A stretch of DNA of 64,000 bases from an uncultured Gammaproteobacteria bacterium (GCA_913060565.1 CAJXRU010000009.1:1-64000), one strand, 5' to 3'. Shown: positions 24,350-36,008, numbered from the stretch's first letter. Notes: a model not told the origin generated them from the letters alone. Translations and numbers: made by a program.

Positions 24350-24897
24350 ATGACGTTAGAAAGTAGAAACAAATCATATTTCACAAAGCCTAAAATTTCG
24401 TTTGCCATCATTTCTATACTGTTGGTTGTTTTTGCCTTTTTAGCCACCACTGAGGCCACTGCAAAAATGTTCGGATTATTCAAAAAGCACGATGTTCATC
24501 TTTCACCAGCCGTCAGCGGCAAACTCTCCAAAGGCGACACGCCGTTAAAAGGAATTGCCGTTACACGTTCATTAACCTATGACAATGAACAAATTGATAC
24601 TGCAGTGACCGATGAGCAAGGACAATTCTCCCCGCTATTAGTACAGCATCGAGAAGTCCCAATAGCCCACTGCACGAAGCTCGCATCAGACAAATCATTA
24701 GCGTAGAGATTAACGATTCCACGTATGTGCTTTGGTACAACACGTCGTTTGGCATAAAAGAGCACGCTGCAATTAAAAAATTACTCAATCAACTGCAATG
24801 TGACATCAATGATAACGAGCAGTCTTTTGAAGAGCCCAGTATCGAATTTCCAAGCACAACACATTACATCCATTCAATTTGTCGATGGTCAAAATAA
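24350..24897 (+). pseudogene. Frameshifted paralogue of the preceding gene
   Basis: Codons 1-about 95 (to TDEQGQFS) match the upstream paralogue: N-terminal membrane/signal segment, LSPAVSGKLSKGDTPLKGI, and the regulatory-like domain. The original frame then ends at 24706. The other half continues in the next frame from about 24630 to the stop at 24897, with STYVLWYNTSFG, QCDINDNE and YIHSICRW matching the conserved C-terminal segments. A one-base loss near 24626-24643, around the CTCCCC run, restores the gene. Either a recent frameshift or a base-call error. Confidence 0.7.
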
Positions 24898-24909
24898 AAG
24901 GAGTTAGCC

Positions 24910-25265
24910 ATGCCAGTATTAAGCCCAAAGCTTGCATCATTACTAGCAGACGAGTCATACAACATCAAAGATAAATCAGTACAGAAAATCTTTCGCCAAC
25001 TCTGCATCATGAATCTTCAACATCACAGGTTATTCTTGCCAAATGGCGCAATGCTTATCACATCCTCTGGCAAGTTCGTCCTTCAAGTGCAGAAGAAGAC
25101 AGCGTCATAAGCAACCAATTAAACGATCTCACTTGTGATATTACAGACAACGAAGAGACCTACATTTTACAAAGCGACAAATATACAAATGCTAAACATT
25201 TACTCTATAGCATCTGTGACATCGATGGCACACGTACTACATTACAATACGTGTGGACATTATGA
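24910..25265 (+). pseudogene. Degraded third paralogue
   Basis: A good Shine-Dalgarno (AAAGGAG) precedes ATG 24910, and the first codons give VLSPKLASLLADES, but there is no signal peptide and the frame stops at 25110. In another frame from about 24987 the family C-terminus is intact: ILAKWRNAYHILWQVRPSS, TCDITDNEETYIL and HLLYSICDIDGTR, ending at 25265. So the N-terminal export signal is missing, the middle is shortened and the frame is shifted. The C-terminus is closest to the intact first copy (RPSS, DIDGTR, Y-W-T ending), as if from tandem duplication. Confidence 0.65.
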
Positions 25266-25271
25266 TAACGC

Positions 25272-26714
25272 TTAAACTTTTTTCTTAAGTTTCTTTATGG
25301 CTTTTTGCGCATTAGTATTGCTGCTATCCAACTTAAACGCCTGTTGATAGTGTCGTAAAGCCAGTTCATAATTTTTATTGGCGAAATAAGCTTCACCTAA
25401 ACTATCATACGTGTTGGAAGACTCAGGCGCTAGGTCGACTGCTAACTTAAAAAAAGCAATGGCCTCTGTCGTCATATTAACTTTTAACAGTTCATAACCA
25501 AAATAGTTCAGCCCTGCCTCTCCCAGTTTAACTCCTTCGGCATTCAACGCATGATATTTAGAAATTCCGGCTGTTAACCCTTTGTCCTTAATAAGGTTGA
25601 ATAATTTAGTATACAATCTGGGTTTTGCTTTTTTATACGGCTTTCCGTAAAGAATATTGGTTATCCCTGCAGTCATAGAGCGTAATGCTACGCCACCCGT
25701 ATTATTCAGAATAACGATCAAATACTCATCTTCGATATAACGAACAACATAGCTATGAAATCCCTTAATCATACCCGCGTGACTGATATTTGTGAGTGTT
25801 TTACCGTACTTATCCGCAGCGATCTCTTCAACAAACCAACCATAACCATAGTTTTTATGTGGCGAAACTTGATACATTTTTTCCACAAGAGACTTTTTAA
25901 GTAATTTACCACCGTGAAGCGCTCGTTCCCAACGCATTAAGTCTTCAACCGTCGAATAGATAGACCCTGATGCATAAGGAAGACTCATGTCATAATATTG
26001 TGCATTTTCAAATCCGTTGAAATTTTTAGAATAACCACTAGCTTCTCTTTTTTTAAGAGGCCCATGATAGTAGTATCCTGAATCATTCATTCCTAATGGC
26101 TTGAAGATCTTTTCTTCTAATAACGTTGAAAATGGCTTATCAGTAATAACTTCCATGATATGCCCAAGAATGGTATAGCCTGAATTACTATATCTCCAGC
26201 TCGTACCAGGTTGGAAATCAAGATCTTCACTACAAAATTGTTCTACAAATTCTCCAACAGAATACGGATTTTTACTAGGTAGCTCTCTTAATTTACGCAA
26301 TCTCAAAAAGTCAGGGATCCCAGACGTGTGATTCAGAAGCTGATGAATGGTAATTTCATCACCAGTGTCTTTCCGGTAATCCTTGAGATAACGAGTGATG
26401 GGGGCATTTAGATCGATTTTCCCTTCTTGTACCAACTGCATCACCAAGACTGCGGTAAAAGGCTTAGTTACCGATGCTATTTTATATTTAGTATCTACAG
26501 TACTCTTAATATCCCATTCAAAATTCGCATAACCATACGCTTTTTCAAAAACAATATCATTGCCTTTTGACACTAAAACTGTGCCGTTAAATTCTTTGAT
26601 ATCAACATAGCTTTGCATGAGTTTATCAATCTTTTTTGAGGCCTCGTTCGCGTGAAGTTGACCAGCCATTAGCGATATAAAAAATACCAGTAACGAGATA
26701 ATCTTTATTTTCAT
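25272..26714 (-). CDS. Serine hydrolase (class C beta-lactamase fold) with C-terminal TPR
   Basis: 480 aa, exported (signal peptide 1-22, ending LHA). The S12 fold shows S-x-x-K at S81-K84 (ASVTKPF), Y-x-N as YSN at 175-177, and a later HAGMIKG in the position of the KTG-type box. The last 110 residues are TPR-like (GLNYFGYELLKVN, YDSLGEAYFANKNYELALRH). Relatives are D-aminopeptidases, esterases and penicillin-binding-like proteins, not necessarily resistance enzymes. AAGGATAAGT precedes ATG. Divergent from a ToxR-type regulator with a palindrome between them. It has no close plus-strand partner. Confidence 0.88.
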   Translation of the reverse strand: MKIKIISLLVFFISLMAGQLHANEASKKIDKLMQSYVDIKEFNGTVLVSKGNDIVFEKAYGYANFEWDIKSTVDTKYKIASVTKPFTAVLVMQLVQEGKIDLNAPITRYLKDYRKDTGDEITIHQLLNHTSGIPDFLRLRKLRELPSKNPYSVGEFVEQFCSEDLDFQPGTSWRYSNSGYTILGHIMEVITDKPFSTLLEEKIFKPLGMNDSGYYYHGPLKKREASGYSKNFNGFENAQYYDMSLPYASGSIYSTVEDLMRWERALHGGKLLKKSLVEKMYQVSPHKNYGYGWFVEEIAADKYGKTLTNISHAGMIKGFHSYVVRYIEDEYLIVILNNTGGVALRSMTAGITNILYGKPYKKAKPRLYTKLFNLIKDKGLTAGISKYHALNAEGVKLGEAGLNYFGYELLKVNMTTEAIAFFKLAVDLAPESSNTYDSLGEAYFANKNYELALRHYQQAFKLDSSNTNAQKAIKKLKKKV

Positions 26715-26783
26715 ACTTATCCTTATTTCATTATTAAAGTGAGTGTTTATGTTTAACTAAGATTTTCGAATAATGACTATACT

Positions 26784-26814
26784 CATGATTGACCTTTTCT
26801 TGGTGACAATCATG
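26784..26814. promoter_or_regulatory. Long dyad between serine hydrolase and ToxR-like regulator
   Basis: CATGATTG (26784-26791) and CAATCATG (26807-26814) are perfect inverted repeats 15 bp apart, with an inner ACC/GGT pairing near the arms. Located between two divergent starts, 70-80 bp from each. Candidate operator for the wHTH regulator. Confidence 0.5.
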
Positions 26815-26893
26815 GTTCCTTTTGCTGACTTAAAGTGACACCTTGGTGAATCCGATGTAACATCTTGCTTTTAGAGGATTAAAAAGTTATGTA

Positions 26894-28447
26894 ATGAGTA
26901 AACATTTAATTGGTGATGACTTAACTATTGATACTGAGCAACGATTAGTCACCCAAGACGGCGTTGAACTGAAGCTACCTGAACTGTCATACCGCTTATT
27001 ACTTGCATTAGTTGAGCGGGCTCCTAATATTATTTCTCACGATCAGCTCATGACCGCAGTTTGGCAAGATAGAATAGTGTCAGATGAAAACTTAAAAAAG
27101 CGAGTCTCGCGCTTACGTGAATCTTTAGGAGACTCTTCTGACTCTCCCAAATATTTCATCGCCGAACGAGGGCTGGGTTATCGTTGCATCGCACCAGTTA
27201 AAGAGGCCTTTGAACAACCAATCGCCAATCAGCTCGAATTAACTCCCGGCTCAAAGATGGAAATCCATTTTCGTTATTTAATAGCCTTCATTAGTGTGCT
27301 CGCCGTTTCAGTCGCAATATTTCTAAGCAAGGATTCTACAGATAACGAAAACATTGAAAAATTAACATCAGCCGGTAGCACGTCATTTCAAGCTACTCAG
27401 TTTTATTATCGCTTTAATGATACAGATAACAATAAAGCGATGGCTTTATTTAAAAAAGCTATCACCGCAGATCCCGCTGTCAGCGTCAATTACAGTGGTT
27501 TAGCCAACGTTTATGCGCAAGGATACTATCAATTTGGAGAAAATGAGTTATGGCTTGATGAAGCACTATCTCTGTCAAAAATAGCAATAAGTAAAGCGCC
27601 TAAAAAACCATGGGGACACAACGCACTAGGCTTTTCTTATTATCTACAAGGTGATTATAAACAGGCATTAATAGCCTTTGACACAGCATATAGAATCGCG
27701 CCTGACTGGGGGTTAAATCAAGGTCAACTGGCACTTGCGCATTTGGCGCATAGCGAATATTTTCTAGGCTATAAACATGCAAGTGATGCATTGAAAAAAA
27801 TGCCAACTCAAGCTGAAACAAACACGATAATGGGGATCGTTTATCAAGAATTAAGCATGTCTCAACATGCAACAGCAATGTACAACAAAGCCCTAAAAAT
27901 CAATCCAAACTATCGGCTCGCCACAGCTAACTTAGCGCGCATTGCCATCACAGAGAGCAATAAACAGTTGGCACTTAAGTTATTGACTAAGCTCACTGAA
28001 AAATACCCGACACATCAGTTAAGCCACTGGTTATTTGCTCAATATCATTTGCAAAATAATAACATTGAATTGGCACTAACAAGCTTCTCTAAGGCAGCTG
28101 AACTTGGCGGACAGTATCAATTGCCGTCAAAAGTTTATAGCGCAATAATTAATGGTAATACAAATGATTTATTGCAGATTGGAGAAGAGATTTCGACCTT
28201 AGTAGCCTCAGGAAACCAATGGCCAGAACTTAAATTCAACAAGGCAATCATTGCACTTTCACTTAACAATGAAATGGCGAGTCAGTGGTTAACAACGGCT
28301 ATTAACGACGGGTTTAGCACGGAATATCGTCTTAAAAATATCCCAATTAAGTTAACGAGCAAACAGCAACGCATTATATCAAGCACACTCGAAGAGCTCC
28401 AAATACGTAACAAACAAAAACAGTTAAAACGAGCACCTGGTCAATAA
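26894..28447 (+). CDS. ToxR/CadC-like membrane-anchored transcriptional regulator with TPR
   Basis: 517 aa. Residues 1-about 105 are an OmpR-type winged helix (LVTQDGVELKLPELSYRLLL, LMTAVWQDRIVSDENLKKR, RGLGYRCIAPV). A single membrane helix follows (about 128-146, YLIAFISVLAVSVAIFLS), and the periplasmic part is a TPR array with AKKPWGHNALGFSYYLQGDY and similar repeats. This is the CadC/ToxR layout, where DNA binding is controlled from the periplasm. Divergent from the exported serine hydrolase, which is its likely target. ATG 26894 is preceded by AGAGGA at a longer than usual distance. Confidence 0.88.
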   Translation: MSKHLIGDDLTIDTEQRLVTQDGVELKLPELSYRLLLALVERAPNIISHDQLMTAVWQDRIVSDENLKKRVSRLRESLGDSSDSPKYFIAERGLGYRCIAPVKEAFEQPIANQLELTPGSKMEIHFRYLIAFISVLAVSVAIFLSKDSTDNENIEKLTSAGSTSFQATQFYYRFNDTDNNKAMALFKKAITADPAVSVNYSGLANVYAQGYYQFGENELWLDEALSLSKIAISKAPKKPWGHNALGFSYYLQGDYKQALIAFDTAYRIAPDWGLNQGQLALAHLAHSEYFLGYKHASDALKKMPTQAETNTIMGIVYQELSMSQHATAMYNKALKINPNYRLATANLARIAITESNKQLALKLLTKLTEKYPTHQLSHWLFAQYHLQNNNIELALTSFSKAAELGGQYQLPSKVYSAIINGNTNDLLQIGEEISTLVASGNQWPELKFNKAIIALSLNNEMASQWLTTAINDGFSTEYRLKNIPIKLTSKQQRIISSTLEELQIRNKQKQLKRAPGQ

Positions 28448-28454
28448 CCTTTCA

Positions 28455-28490
28455 GCCTACTGACTTTTTTGAAAGTCGTAGGCATTTTAA
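28455..28490. terminator. Bidirectional-looking terminator
   Basis: GCCTAC (28455-28460) pairs with GTAGGC (28478-28483); inner GACTTT/AAAGTC extends the stem after one mismatch. ATTTTAA follows. It separates convergent genes and probably serves the regulator gene on the plus strand. Confidence 0.65.
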
Positions 28491-28502
28491 ACAATTTCTA
28501 AC

Positions 28503-29027
28503 TTAAAACTGATAACTAATGGTCAAACCGCCTGCAGCACGCTCTTCTTTACTGTGAGATGCTTTGCCATATCCAGCTTCAAGACGTAAGCGCCAACCAG
28601 CGTTATTAATACCATTGAAGTAATAACTATAAGACAGACCAGCACCATTTAATGTTTCATCATCAAAAGCTTCTTTTAATGCGCAGCCGAAAATACTGCC
28701 AAAAGCCTCACCAATATTAGATGCGTCAGTCTTCGGCTCACAGTCATCTCCTTTGTAAATCCCTACAGCACCAACAAAACCGCCAAATGCGTGATTAAGA
28801 TTATTGCCATACCCCTGCTCAAAACCTGCAGAAAATCCATCATCGAGCCCCATCTTATAATTAGCAAACCAACGTTGAGATTTATCCTGTGTAGCCATTG
28901 ATCCTTCTAATGCTGCAAAATACGGATAACCAGCTCCTACTGAAAACCCAAATTCGTTAGCGGTTGCAGAATTCGACGTTAATAATGCTAATGCTGAAAA
29001 TGCCAAACCTGTCGCGATTTTTCTCAT
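28503..29027 (-). CDS. Small outer-membrane beta-barrel protein
   Basis: 174 aa from ATG 29027, chosen because AAGGAATTAGC precedes it; the open frame extends 20 codons further. Signal peptide 1-23 (ending TATA before NEFGFS). The mature protein alternates glycine/aromatic strands (FGFSVGAGYPYF, AGLSYSYYFNG, WRLRLEAGYGKA) and ends in aromatic F (GGLTISYQF), the outer-membrane barrel signature. Two cysteines in a loop (GDDCEPK, IFGCALK) could form a disulfide. Function unknown. Confidence 0.7.
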   Translation of the reverse strand: MRKIATGLAFSALALLTSNSATANEFGFSVGAGYPYFAALEGSMATQDKSQRWFANYKMGLDDGFSAGFEQGYGNNLNHAFGGFVGAVGIYKGDDCEPKTDASNIGEAFGSIFGCALKEAFDDETLNGAGLSYSYYFNGINNAGWRLRLEAGYGKASHSKEERAAGGLTISYQF

Positions 29028-29143
29028 GCTAATTCCTTGCTTAAATAAAAAGATTCTTACATTACAATTCATTAGCAGTAAGTACAATAGGAAAACACAA
29101 TTTGAAACAGTTCAATTTCTAGCCACTAATGATTAATAATCCT

Positions 29144-29157
29144 TTGATCTAAGTCAG
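29144..29157. promoter_or_regulatory. Imperfect FNR-type box
   Basis: TTGAT-CTAA-GTCAG fits TTGAT-N4-ATCAA at 8 of 10 positions. It lies between the divergent barrel protein and a small membrane protein, 58 bp ahead of the latter. Suggestive of oxygen-dependent control only. Confidence 0.3.
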
Positions 29158-29214
29158 TACACATATATTAGACAGGCCTAATATAGAGTTTAAGTAATCA
29201 CACAGGACAAGCTA

Positions 29215-29445
29215 ATGACTGACAAAAGACGTATCAGAATTTTGCAAATTATCATGATTATTGGTATTGGATTGATATTGTTAGGGCATTACTTTATTAG
29301 TTATGCGAACTTGCCGCAGAAGATGGGTGTTAGCGGAATTATCATCAGTGCTATGTGTGTTGCTCTAGGAATTATTTGCTCCTTACCGACCAAGATCTAT
29401 TTAACCATTCTTCTTATGCGGCAAGAAAAAGAACCAGAACATTAG
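29215..29445 (+). CDS. Small two-helix membrane protein
   Basis: 76 aa with CACAGGACA 7-9 bases ahead of ATG. Two membrane helices (about residues 9-30 and 38-65) joined by a short loop (ANLPQKMG); basic N-terminus (DKRRIR) and charged C-terminus (RQEKEPEH). Stop overlaps the convergent solute-binding gene by 4 bases. No family recognised. Confidence 0.6.
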   Translation: MTDKRRIRILQIIMIIGIGLILLGHYFISYANLPQKMGVSGIIISAMCVALGIICSLPTKIYLTILLMRQEKEPEH

Positions 29446-30152
29446 TTATTCTTTTGGCTTAGTAAGATTAGCCCCTTATCTAGCAAGTCGGCGTAATACT
29501 GAGCTTTAGGGTGACTTTTATTAAAGGCAACAAATAAAGGGACTTTCACAACACCAATACGATTATGCCCAATTAGCGAGTCAGGTGACAACCCCATCGA
29601 ATTTAAGTGAAATTCGACAACGCTTTCAGTCATATAGGCTAAATCAATGCGCCCTAATAACAACATTTTTATGAGGTTCTCGTCAGATTGTGCATGATGG
29701 CGAATAAAAGTGTAATCATAATATTCTTGATGATACATATATCCATTTACTTCACCGACATTGAGTTGAGAGTTGTTTAGATCTTGTGGCCCGTTAATAA
29801 TGACTGGAAACTTTTTTGCGGAAAAGAATTTAGTGACTACGTGATATATTGGCTGTTCACCAAATAAAAAAGCCTTTGTTCCTTCAGGCGTTTTGACCGT
29901 ACTAAACCCAGCAAGGCCACGACCATTTTTAAGCCATTGTTTTAACCGCGCGAATGGTAAGACTTGATACTTAACATCAACACCAACGAGGGCATATGCA
30001 TCAATCACCCTTTGGTTTACCAATCCACTCCCATCTTCGTTAGAAAAAGGAGTATAGCCGTTTTCAGCATAAATGGTGATGGTATCAGCTTGGGCTAAAC
30101 GACTTGAAAAACTAATAAGCAGGAACAAAGTAAACAAAGACGTTTTCAACAT
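29442..30152 (-). CDS. Periplasmic solute-binding protein (SBP_bac_3-like), orphan
   Basis: 236 aa from ATG 30152 (a G-rich GGGGGGTG lies 9 bases ahead; the frame opens at TTG 30170). Signal peptide 1-about 22 (ending AQA). Mature part begins with the family pattern ITIYAENGYTPFSNEDG and contains the hinge-type GRIDLAYMTESV. The family usually feeds an ABC importer for polar amino acids, but no permease or ATPase gene is near. Many stand-alone members in Alteromonadales act as sensors or have unknown roles. A paralogue lies at 40.1-40.9 kb. Confidence 0.8.
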   Translation of the reverse strand: MLKTSLFTLFLLISFSSRLAQADTITIYAENGYTPFSNEDGSGLVNQRVIDAYALVGVDVKYQVLPFARLKQWLKNGRGLAGFSTVKTPEGTKAFLFGEQPIYHVVTKFFSAKKFPVIINGPQDLNNSQLNVGEVNGYMYHQEYYDYTFIRHHAQSDENLIKMLLLGRIDLAYMTESVVEFHLNSMGLSPDSLIGHNRIGVVKVPLFVAFNKSHPKAQYYADLLDKGLILLSQKNN

Positions 30153-30297
30153 AATATGTGCACCCCCCAAATTATTACCAATTCCATTATTTAAGTGATC
30201 TTGTTGTGCTTAGGAAGAATTAACTCGAACAAGGCGCTCGATTGATCAATATAGTTGAAAAGCCATTACTGTGCGAGCATTGAGTTAAATTCAGGCA

Positions 30298-30325
30298 CAA
30301 AAAAAGCGCCCTTGGGCGCTTTTTT
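30298..30325 (-). terminator. Terminator of the ATP synthase operon
   Basis: GCGCCCTTGGGCGC (30306-30319) is a tight stem flanked by seven A on one side and six T on the other, so it can act in both directions. It lies 20 bp after the atpC stop codon. Confidence 0.92.
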
Positions 30326-30344
30326 AAATCATTAACTAAAAGGC

Positions 30345-30767
30345 TTAACCTTTCTTACGAACCATTTCTAGTACGCGTAATTGAGCTACTGCATTAGCTA
30401 ATTGCTTAGCTGCTTCTGCGTAGTCCATGTCACCTGAGTGATTGTTAATGTTTTCTTCAGCAAGACGCTTAGCTTCAACAGCTGCTTCTTCGTCAAGATC
30501 ACCACCACGGATAGCAACATCAGCAAGGATGTTAACTAGCGATGGTTGAATCTCAAGAATACCGCCAGAAAGGAAGATAACCTCTTCCTCTCCGTTCTGT
30601 TTTACTAGGCGAACCATGCCGGGCTTAATGCTTGTTAGTAATGGCGCGTGACCAGGCATAATACCTAGTTCACCAGCGTCACCTGAAACCTGTAAAGATT
30701 CCACACGGCCAGAGAAAATTTGCTCTTCCGCGCTAACAACATCAAGATGTACAGTCATAGCAGCCAT
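30345..30767 (-). CDS. atpC: F1Fo ATP synthase epsilon subunit
   Basis: 140 aa. N-terminal beta-sandwich ([39 protein letters not shown]) followed by a C-terminal two-helix part ([19 protein letters not shown]). It connects gamma to the c-ring in the central stalk and can inhibit ATP hydrolysis. Last gene of the operon, with TTAGGAGACAACT before ATG and a strong terminator behind it. Length is normal for the family. Confidence 0.97.
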   Translation of the reverse strand: MAAMTVHLDVVSAEEQIFSGRVESLQVSGDAGELGIMPGHAPLLTSIKPGMVRLVKQNGEEEVIFLSGGILEIQPSLVNILADVAIRGGDLDEEAAVEAKRLAEENINNHSGDMDYAEAAKQLANAVAQLRVLEMVRKKG

Positions 30768-30784
30768 AGTTGTCTCCTAAGCGA

Positions 30785-32176
<1,392 letters not shown>

Positions 32177-32202
32177 TCAAAGCTTATTGGTTATACGATT
32201 GC

Positions 32203-33069
32203 CTAAACAGCTGCTGCGCCGGCTACAATTTCACCCAATTCTTGAGTGATACTCGCCTGACGTGCTTTGTTATAAACAAGTTGTAAATCGTCGATCAAGT
32301 CTGATGCGTTGTCTGTGGCGCTTTTCATTGCCATCATACGTGCAGCCATTTCACAGGCAACATTTTCTACAACACCTTGATACACCTGAGACTCTACGTA
32401 ACGCGTTAGAAGTACATCGAGTAATTCTTTTGCGTCTGGTTCGTAGAGGTAATCCCAATGATGAGATTGCTCAGTATTACCTTCTTGTTTTGGCAAAGGT
32501 AGTAGTTGATCGATTGTTGGCTCTTGAACCATAGTGTTCACAAACTTGTTGTGTACCACGTATAAACGGTCCAATTTACCTTCGTCATATGCTTTCAGCA
32601 TAACTTGCACGCTACCAATAAGCTCTTGAAGTGACGGGGTATCGCCCAAACCTGAAGTTTGTGCAACAACGTCGCCGTTTCCAAAGCTATTGAAGAAGCT
32701 GATTGCTTTACTACCAATGAGTGCGAACTGTACGTCTGCGCCTTTAGTAGTCCATTCACCAGCATCTTTAGCCACTTTCTTGAACAAGTTAATGTTTAAG
32801 CCGCCACATAGGCCACGGTCACTCGAAATTACGATGTAACCAACACGCTTGACGTCACGCTCTTCCAAATAAGGATGGCGATATTCCAAGCTACCTTCTG
32901 CGATATGACCAATCACTGAGCGCATGTTTGTGGCATATGGACGTGACGAGTGCATGCGGTCTTGTAGACGACGCATTTTACTCGCAGCAACCATTTCCAT
33001 AGCGCTAGTGATCTTTTGAGTGTTTTTAACACTCGCGATCTTACTTTTTATCTCTTTTCCGCCAGCCAT
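32203..33069 (-). CDS. atpG: F1Fo ATP synthase gamma subunit
   Basis: 288-aa central rotor shaft of F1. N-terminal helix [20 protein letters not shown] and C-terminal helix [20 protein letters not shown] form the coiled-coil axle; [11 protein letters not shown] is the family signature. Length agrees with the E. coli subunit (287 aa). Start preceded by GGAGAAAGAAG. Lies between atpA (50 bp) and atpD (35 bp). Confidence 0.98.
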   Translation of the reverse strand: MAGGKEIKSKIASVKNTQKITSAMEMVAASKMRRLQDRMHSSRPYATNMRSVIGHIAEGSLEYRHPYLEERDVKRVGYIVISSDRGLCGGLNINLFKKVAKDAGEWTTKGADVQFALIGSKAISFFNSFGNGDVVAQTSGLGDTPSLQELIGSVQVMLKAYDEGKLDRLYVVHNKFVNTMVQEPTIDQLLPLPKQEGNTEQSHHWDYLYEPDAKELLDVLLTRYVESQVYQGVVENVACEMAARMMAMKSATDNASDLIDDLQLVYNKARQASITQELGEIVAGAAAV

Positions 33070-33119
33070 CTCTTCTTTCTCCAGTTAGTTAGGTGCTGTT
33101 ACCAACACCTATCACCGAC

Positions 33120-34661
33120 TTAGTAAGTCTGAGTTGCTACGAAGTTATCTAGCAGTGCTTTAAGACCAGATTCGATATCAGCGTCATATCCGCCTTTAAC
33201 GTTAATCTTAGCTAATAGCTCGCTACCTTCGCTGTTTGCGTAAGAAAGTAGAGACGCTTCAAAATCGACAACTTTGTTGATTTCAACGTCTTTCAAGTAA
33301 CCTTTTTCAGCAGCAAAGATAACAACACCTTGCTCAGCAACGCTCATAGGAGCATATTGCTTTTGCTTCATTAATTCAGTTACACGTTGACCATGCTCTA
33401 ATTGAGCACGAGTTGCGTCATCTAGATCAGAAGAGAACTGAGCAAACGCCGCTAATTCGCGGTATTGTGCTAGTGCAGTACGGATACCGCCAGAAAGCTT
33501 CTTGATGATCTTAGTTTGTGCAGCACCACCAACACGCGATACCGAGATACCTGGGTTAACAGCAGGACGTAAGCCTGAGTTAAATAGATCTGTCTCTAGG
33601 AAGATCTGACCATCGGTAATCGAGATTACGTTAGTAGGTACGAATGCAGAAACGTCACCTGCTTGAGTTTCGATAATCGGTAGAGCCGTTAACGAACCAG
33701 TTTTACCTTTAACTTCACCGTTAGTGAACTTTTCTACGTAATCTACGTTTACGCGAGAAGCACGCTCTAATAAGCGACTGTGAAGATAGAATACGTCACC
33801 TGGGTAAGCTTCACGGCCTGGTGGACGACGTAAAAGTAGAGAGATTTGACGGTAAGCAACAGCTTGCTTAGTCAGATCATCATATACGATTAGTGCATCT
33901 TCACCGCGGTCACGGAAGTATTCACCCATAGCACAACCTGAGTAAGGTGCTAAGAATTGTAGTGCAGCAGCTTCAGCAGCAGATGCAACAACAACGATAG
34001 TGTTTTCTAATGCGCCGTGCTCTTCTAATTTACGAACAACGTTCGAAATTGTAGAGTTCTTCTGGCCGATAGCTACGTATACACACTTAATGCCAGAATC
34101 TTTCTGAGCAATAATTGCATCTACAGCGATAGCTGTTTTACCAGTTTGACGGTCACCGATGATTAATTCACGTTGACCACGGCCAACAGGAATCATTGTA
34201 TCGATTGCTTTGATACCAGTTTGTACTGGCTCATCAACAGATTGACGGTCGATTACACCAGGAGCAATTACTTCTACTGGAGAGAAACCATCGTTGTCGA
34301 TAGCGCCTTTACCATCAATTGGCTCACCTAGTGTGTTTACAACACGACCTAATAGGCCACGGCCTACTGGTACTTCTAGGATACGTCCAGTTGATTTAAC
34401 TTTTACGCCTTCAGCAAGGTCAGCGTATGGGCCCATTACAACCGCGCCTACAGAATCACGCTCTAAGTTAAGCGCGATCGCGAAGCGACTGCCAGGTAGT
34501 TCAATCATCTCGCCTTGCATCACGTCCGCTAGGCCGTTGATGCGTAAGATACCATCGCTTACAGAAACGATTGTACCTTCGTTACGAGCTTCACTAACAA
34601 CTTCGAAAGATTCGATGCGTTGTTTGATCAGATCACTGATCTCAGTGGAATTTAGTTGCAT
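33120..34661 (-). CDS. atpA: F1Fo ATP synthase alpha subunit
   Basis: 513-aa non-catalytic nucleotide-binding subunit of F1. P-loop [27 protein letters not shown], the arginine finger in [14 protein letters not shown]. Length identical to E. coli AtpA. Start ATG 34661 is followed by MQLNSTEIS, the canonical N-terminus. Fourteen bases after atpH. Confidence 0.98.
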   Translation of the reverse strand: MQLNSTEISDLIKQRIESFEVVSEARNEGTIVSVSDGILRINGLADVMQGEMIELPGSRFAIALNLERDSVGAVVMGPYADLAEGVKVKSTGRILEVPVGRGLLGRVVNTLGEPIDGKGAIDNDGFSPVEVIAPGVIDRQSVDEPVQTGIKAIDTMIPVGRGQRELIIGDRQTGKTAIAVDAIIAQKDSGIKCVYVAIGQKNSTISNVVRKLEEHGALENTIVVVASAAEAAALQFLAPYSGCAMGEYFRDRGEDALIVYDDLTKQAVAYRQISLLLRRPPGREAYPGDVFYLHSRLLERASRVNVDYVEKFTNGEVKGKTGSLTALPIIETQAGDVSAFVPTNVISITDGQIFLETDLFNSGLRPAVNPGISVSRVGGAAQTKIIKKLSGGIRTALAQYRELAAFAQFSSDLDDATRAQLEHGQRVTELMKQKQYAPMSVAEQGVVIFAAEKGYLKDVEINKVVDFEASLLSYANSEGSELLAKINVKGGYDADIESGLKALLDNFVATQTY

Positions 34662-34675
34662 GCTCTAATCCCCAA

Positions 34676-35209
34676 TTACGATTGCAGCTGATTGCCAAGA
34701 CGTTCTAATTTTCCACGTACTGATCCGTCAATTAACAGATCCTCTACGCGAATAATTACGCCAGCAACCAGAGATTTATCAATACTTACGTTTAGCTTAA
34801 CTTTACGTGCTAGACGCTTTTCCAGTGACGCGGCCAAGTCGGCTTGTTGTGCGTCATTAAGTTCAGTAGCAGAAGTTACATCTGCGTCTACTTGCTTGTT
34901 ATATTCATCATAGAACTGTGCAAATAATACTGACACTTCAGGAAGTACCAATAAACGTTCATTTTGAGCCATTACTTTTACAAAGTTATGACCATTTTCG
35001 TTGAGTTGCTCACCGCCTAACTTGATCATCAAGTCAGCTGCGTCAGATGCCGCAGTGGTAGCTTTAAGCATTGAAACAACGGCATCTTCCGATACGATTT
35101 GACCCATAAAGGTGATCATTTCTAACCACGAGTCAACATTGTTACTCTCAACAGCAAAATCGAATGCTGCTTTAGCATAAGGTCGAGCGATGGTAGTGAA
35201 TTCAGCCAT
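34676..35209 (-). CDS. atpH: F1Fo ATP synthase delta subunit
   Basis: 177-aa peripheral-stalk subunit joining F1 to the b subunits. N-terminal six-helix domain begins TTIARPYAKAAFDFA; the C-terminal part has the signature VAGVIIRVEDLLIDGSVRGK. Normal length. Start preceded by AGAGGATAAGAGTA. Fifteen bases after atpF. Confidence 0.97.
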   Translation of the reverse strand: MAEFTTIARPYAKAAFDFAVESNNVDSWLEMITFMGQIVSEDAVVSMLKATTAASDAADLMIKLGGEQLNENGHNFVKVMAQNERLLVLPEVSVLFAQFYDEYNKQVDADVTSATELNDAQQADLAASLEKRLARKVKLNVSIDKSLVAGVIIRVEDLLIDGSVRGKLERLGNQLQS

Positions 35210-35224
35210 TACTCTTATCCTCTG

Positions 35225-35695
35225 TTATAGCTCGCCGACAAGTTTTTCAACAATGTCGTTCGCAGCAGCTTCATCGATTGAGCGCTCAAGAATTTTCTCA
35301 GCACCAGCAATTGCTAATGTAGCAACTTGTTGACGAAGATCTTCTTTAGCACGGTTACGTTCTGCTTCAACTTCTGCATAACCTGATGCGATGATTTTAT
35401 CACGCTCAGTCATGGCAGCTGTTTTTGCTTCATCAACGATTTGTGCTTTACGCTTGTTTGCTGCGTCAACGATAGATGCGGCTTGTGCTTTTGCATCTTT
35501 CAATTGATCAGTAGCAGACGCTTGCGCTAGCTCTAAATCTTTGGTGGCACGTTCAGCAGAGGCCAAACCGTCAGCGATTTTCGCTTGACGTGCTTCAATT
35601 GCACTCATTAGCGGTGGCCAGATATATTTCATACAAAATATAACGAACACTGCAAATGCAATCGATTGACCTAAAAGGGTTGCGTTCAAATTCAT
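35225..35695 (-). CDS. atpF: F1Fo ATP synthase b subunit
   Basis: 156-aa peripheral stalk: one N-terminal membrane helix (about 5-27, [20 protein letters not shown]) with the PPL motif after it, then a long charged coiled coil ([20 protein letters not shown]). Same length as E. coli AtpF. AGAGGACGACGTT precedes ATG. The protein works as a dimer. Confidence 0.97.
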   Translation of the reverse strand: MNLNATLLGQSIAFAVFVIFCMKYIWPPLMSAIEARQAKIADGLASAERATKDLELAQASATDQLKDAKAQAASIVDAANKRKAQIVDEAKTAAMTERDKIIASGYAEVEAERNRAKEDLRQQVATLAIAGAEKILERSIDEAAANDIVEKLVGEL

Positions 35696-35732
35696 AACGT
35701 CGTCCTCTAGTTAATTAAAGAGAGGTCGCTTA

Positions 35733-36008
<276 letters not shown>

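Noticed and set aside
25272-26714. Beta-lactamase resistance gene
   Set aside because: S-x-x-K and Y-x-N are present, but the TPR tail and relatives point to a peptidase or esterase-type S12 hydrolase.
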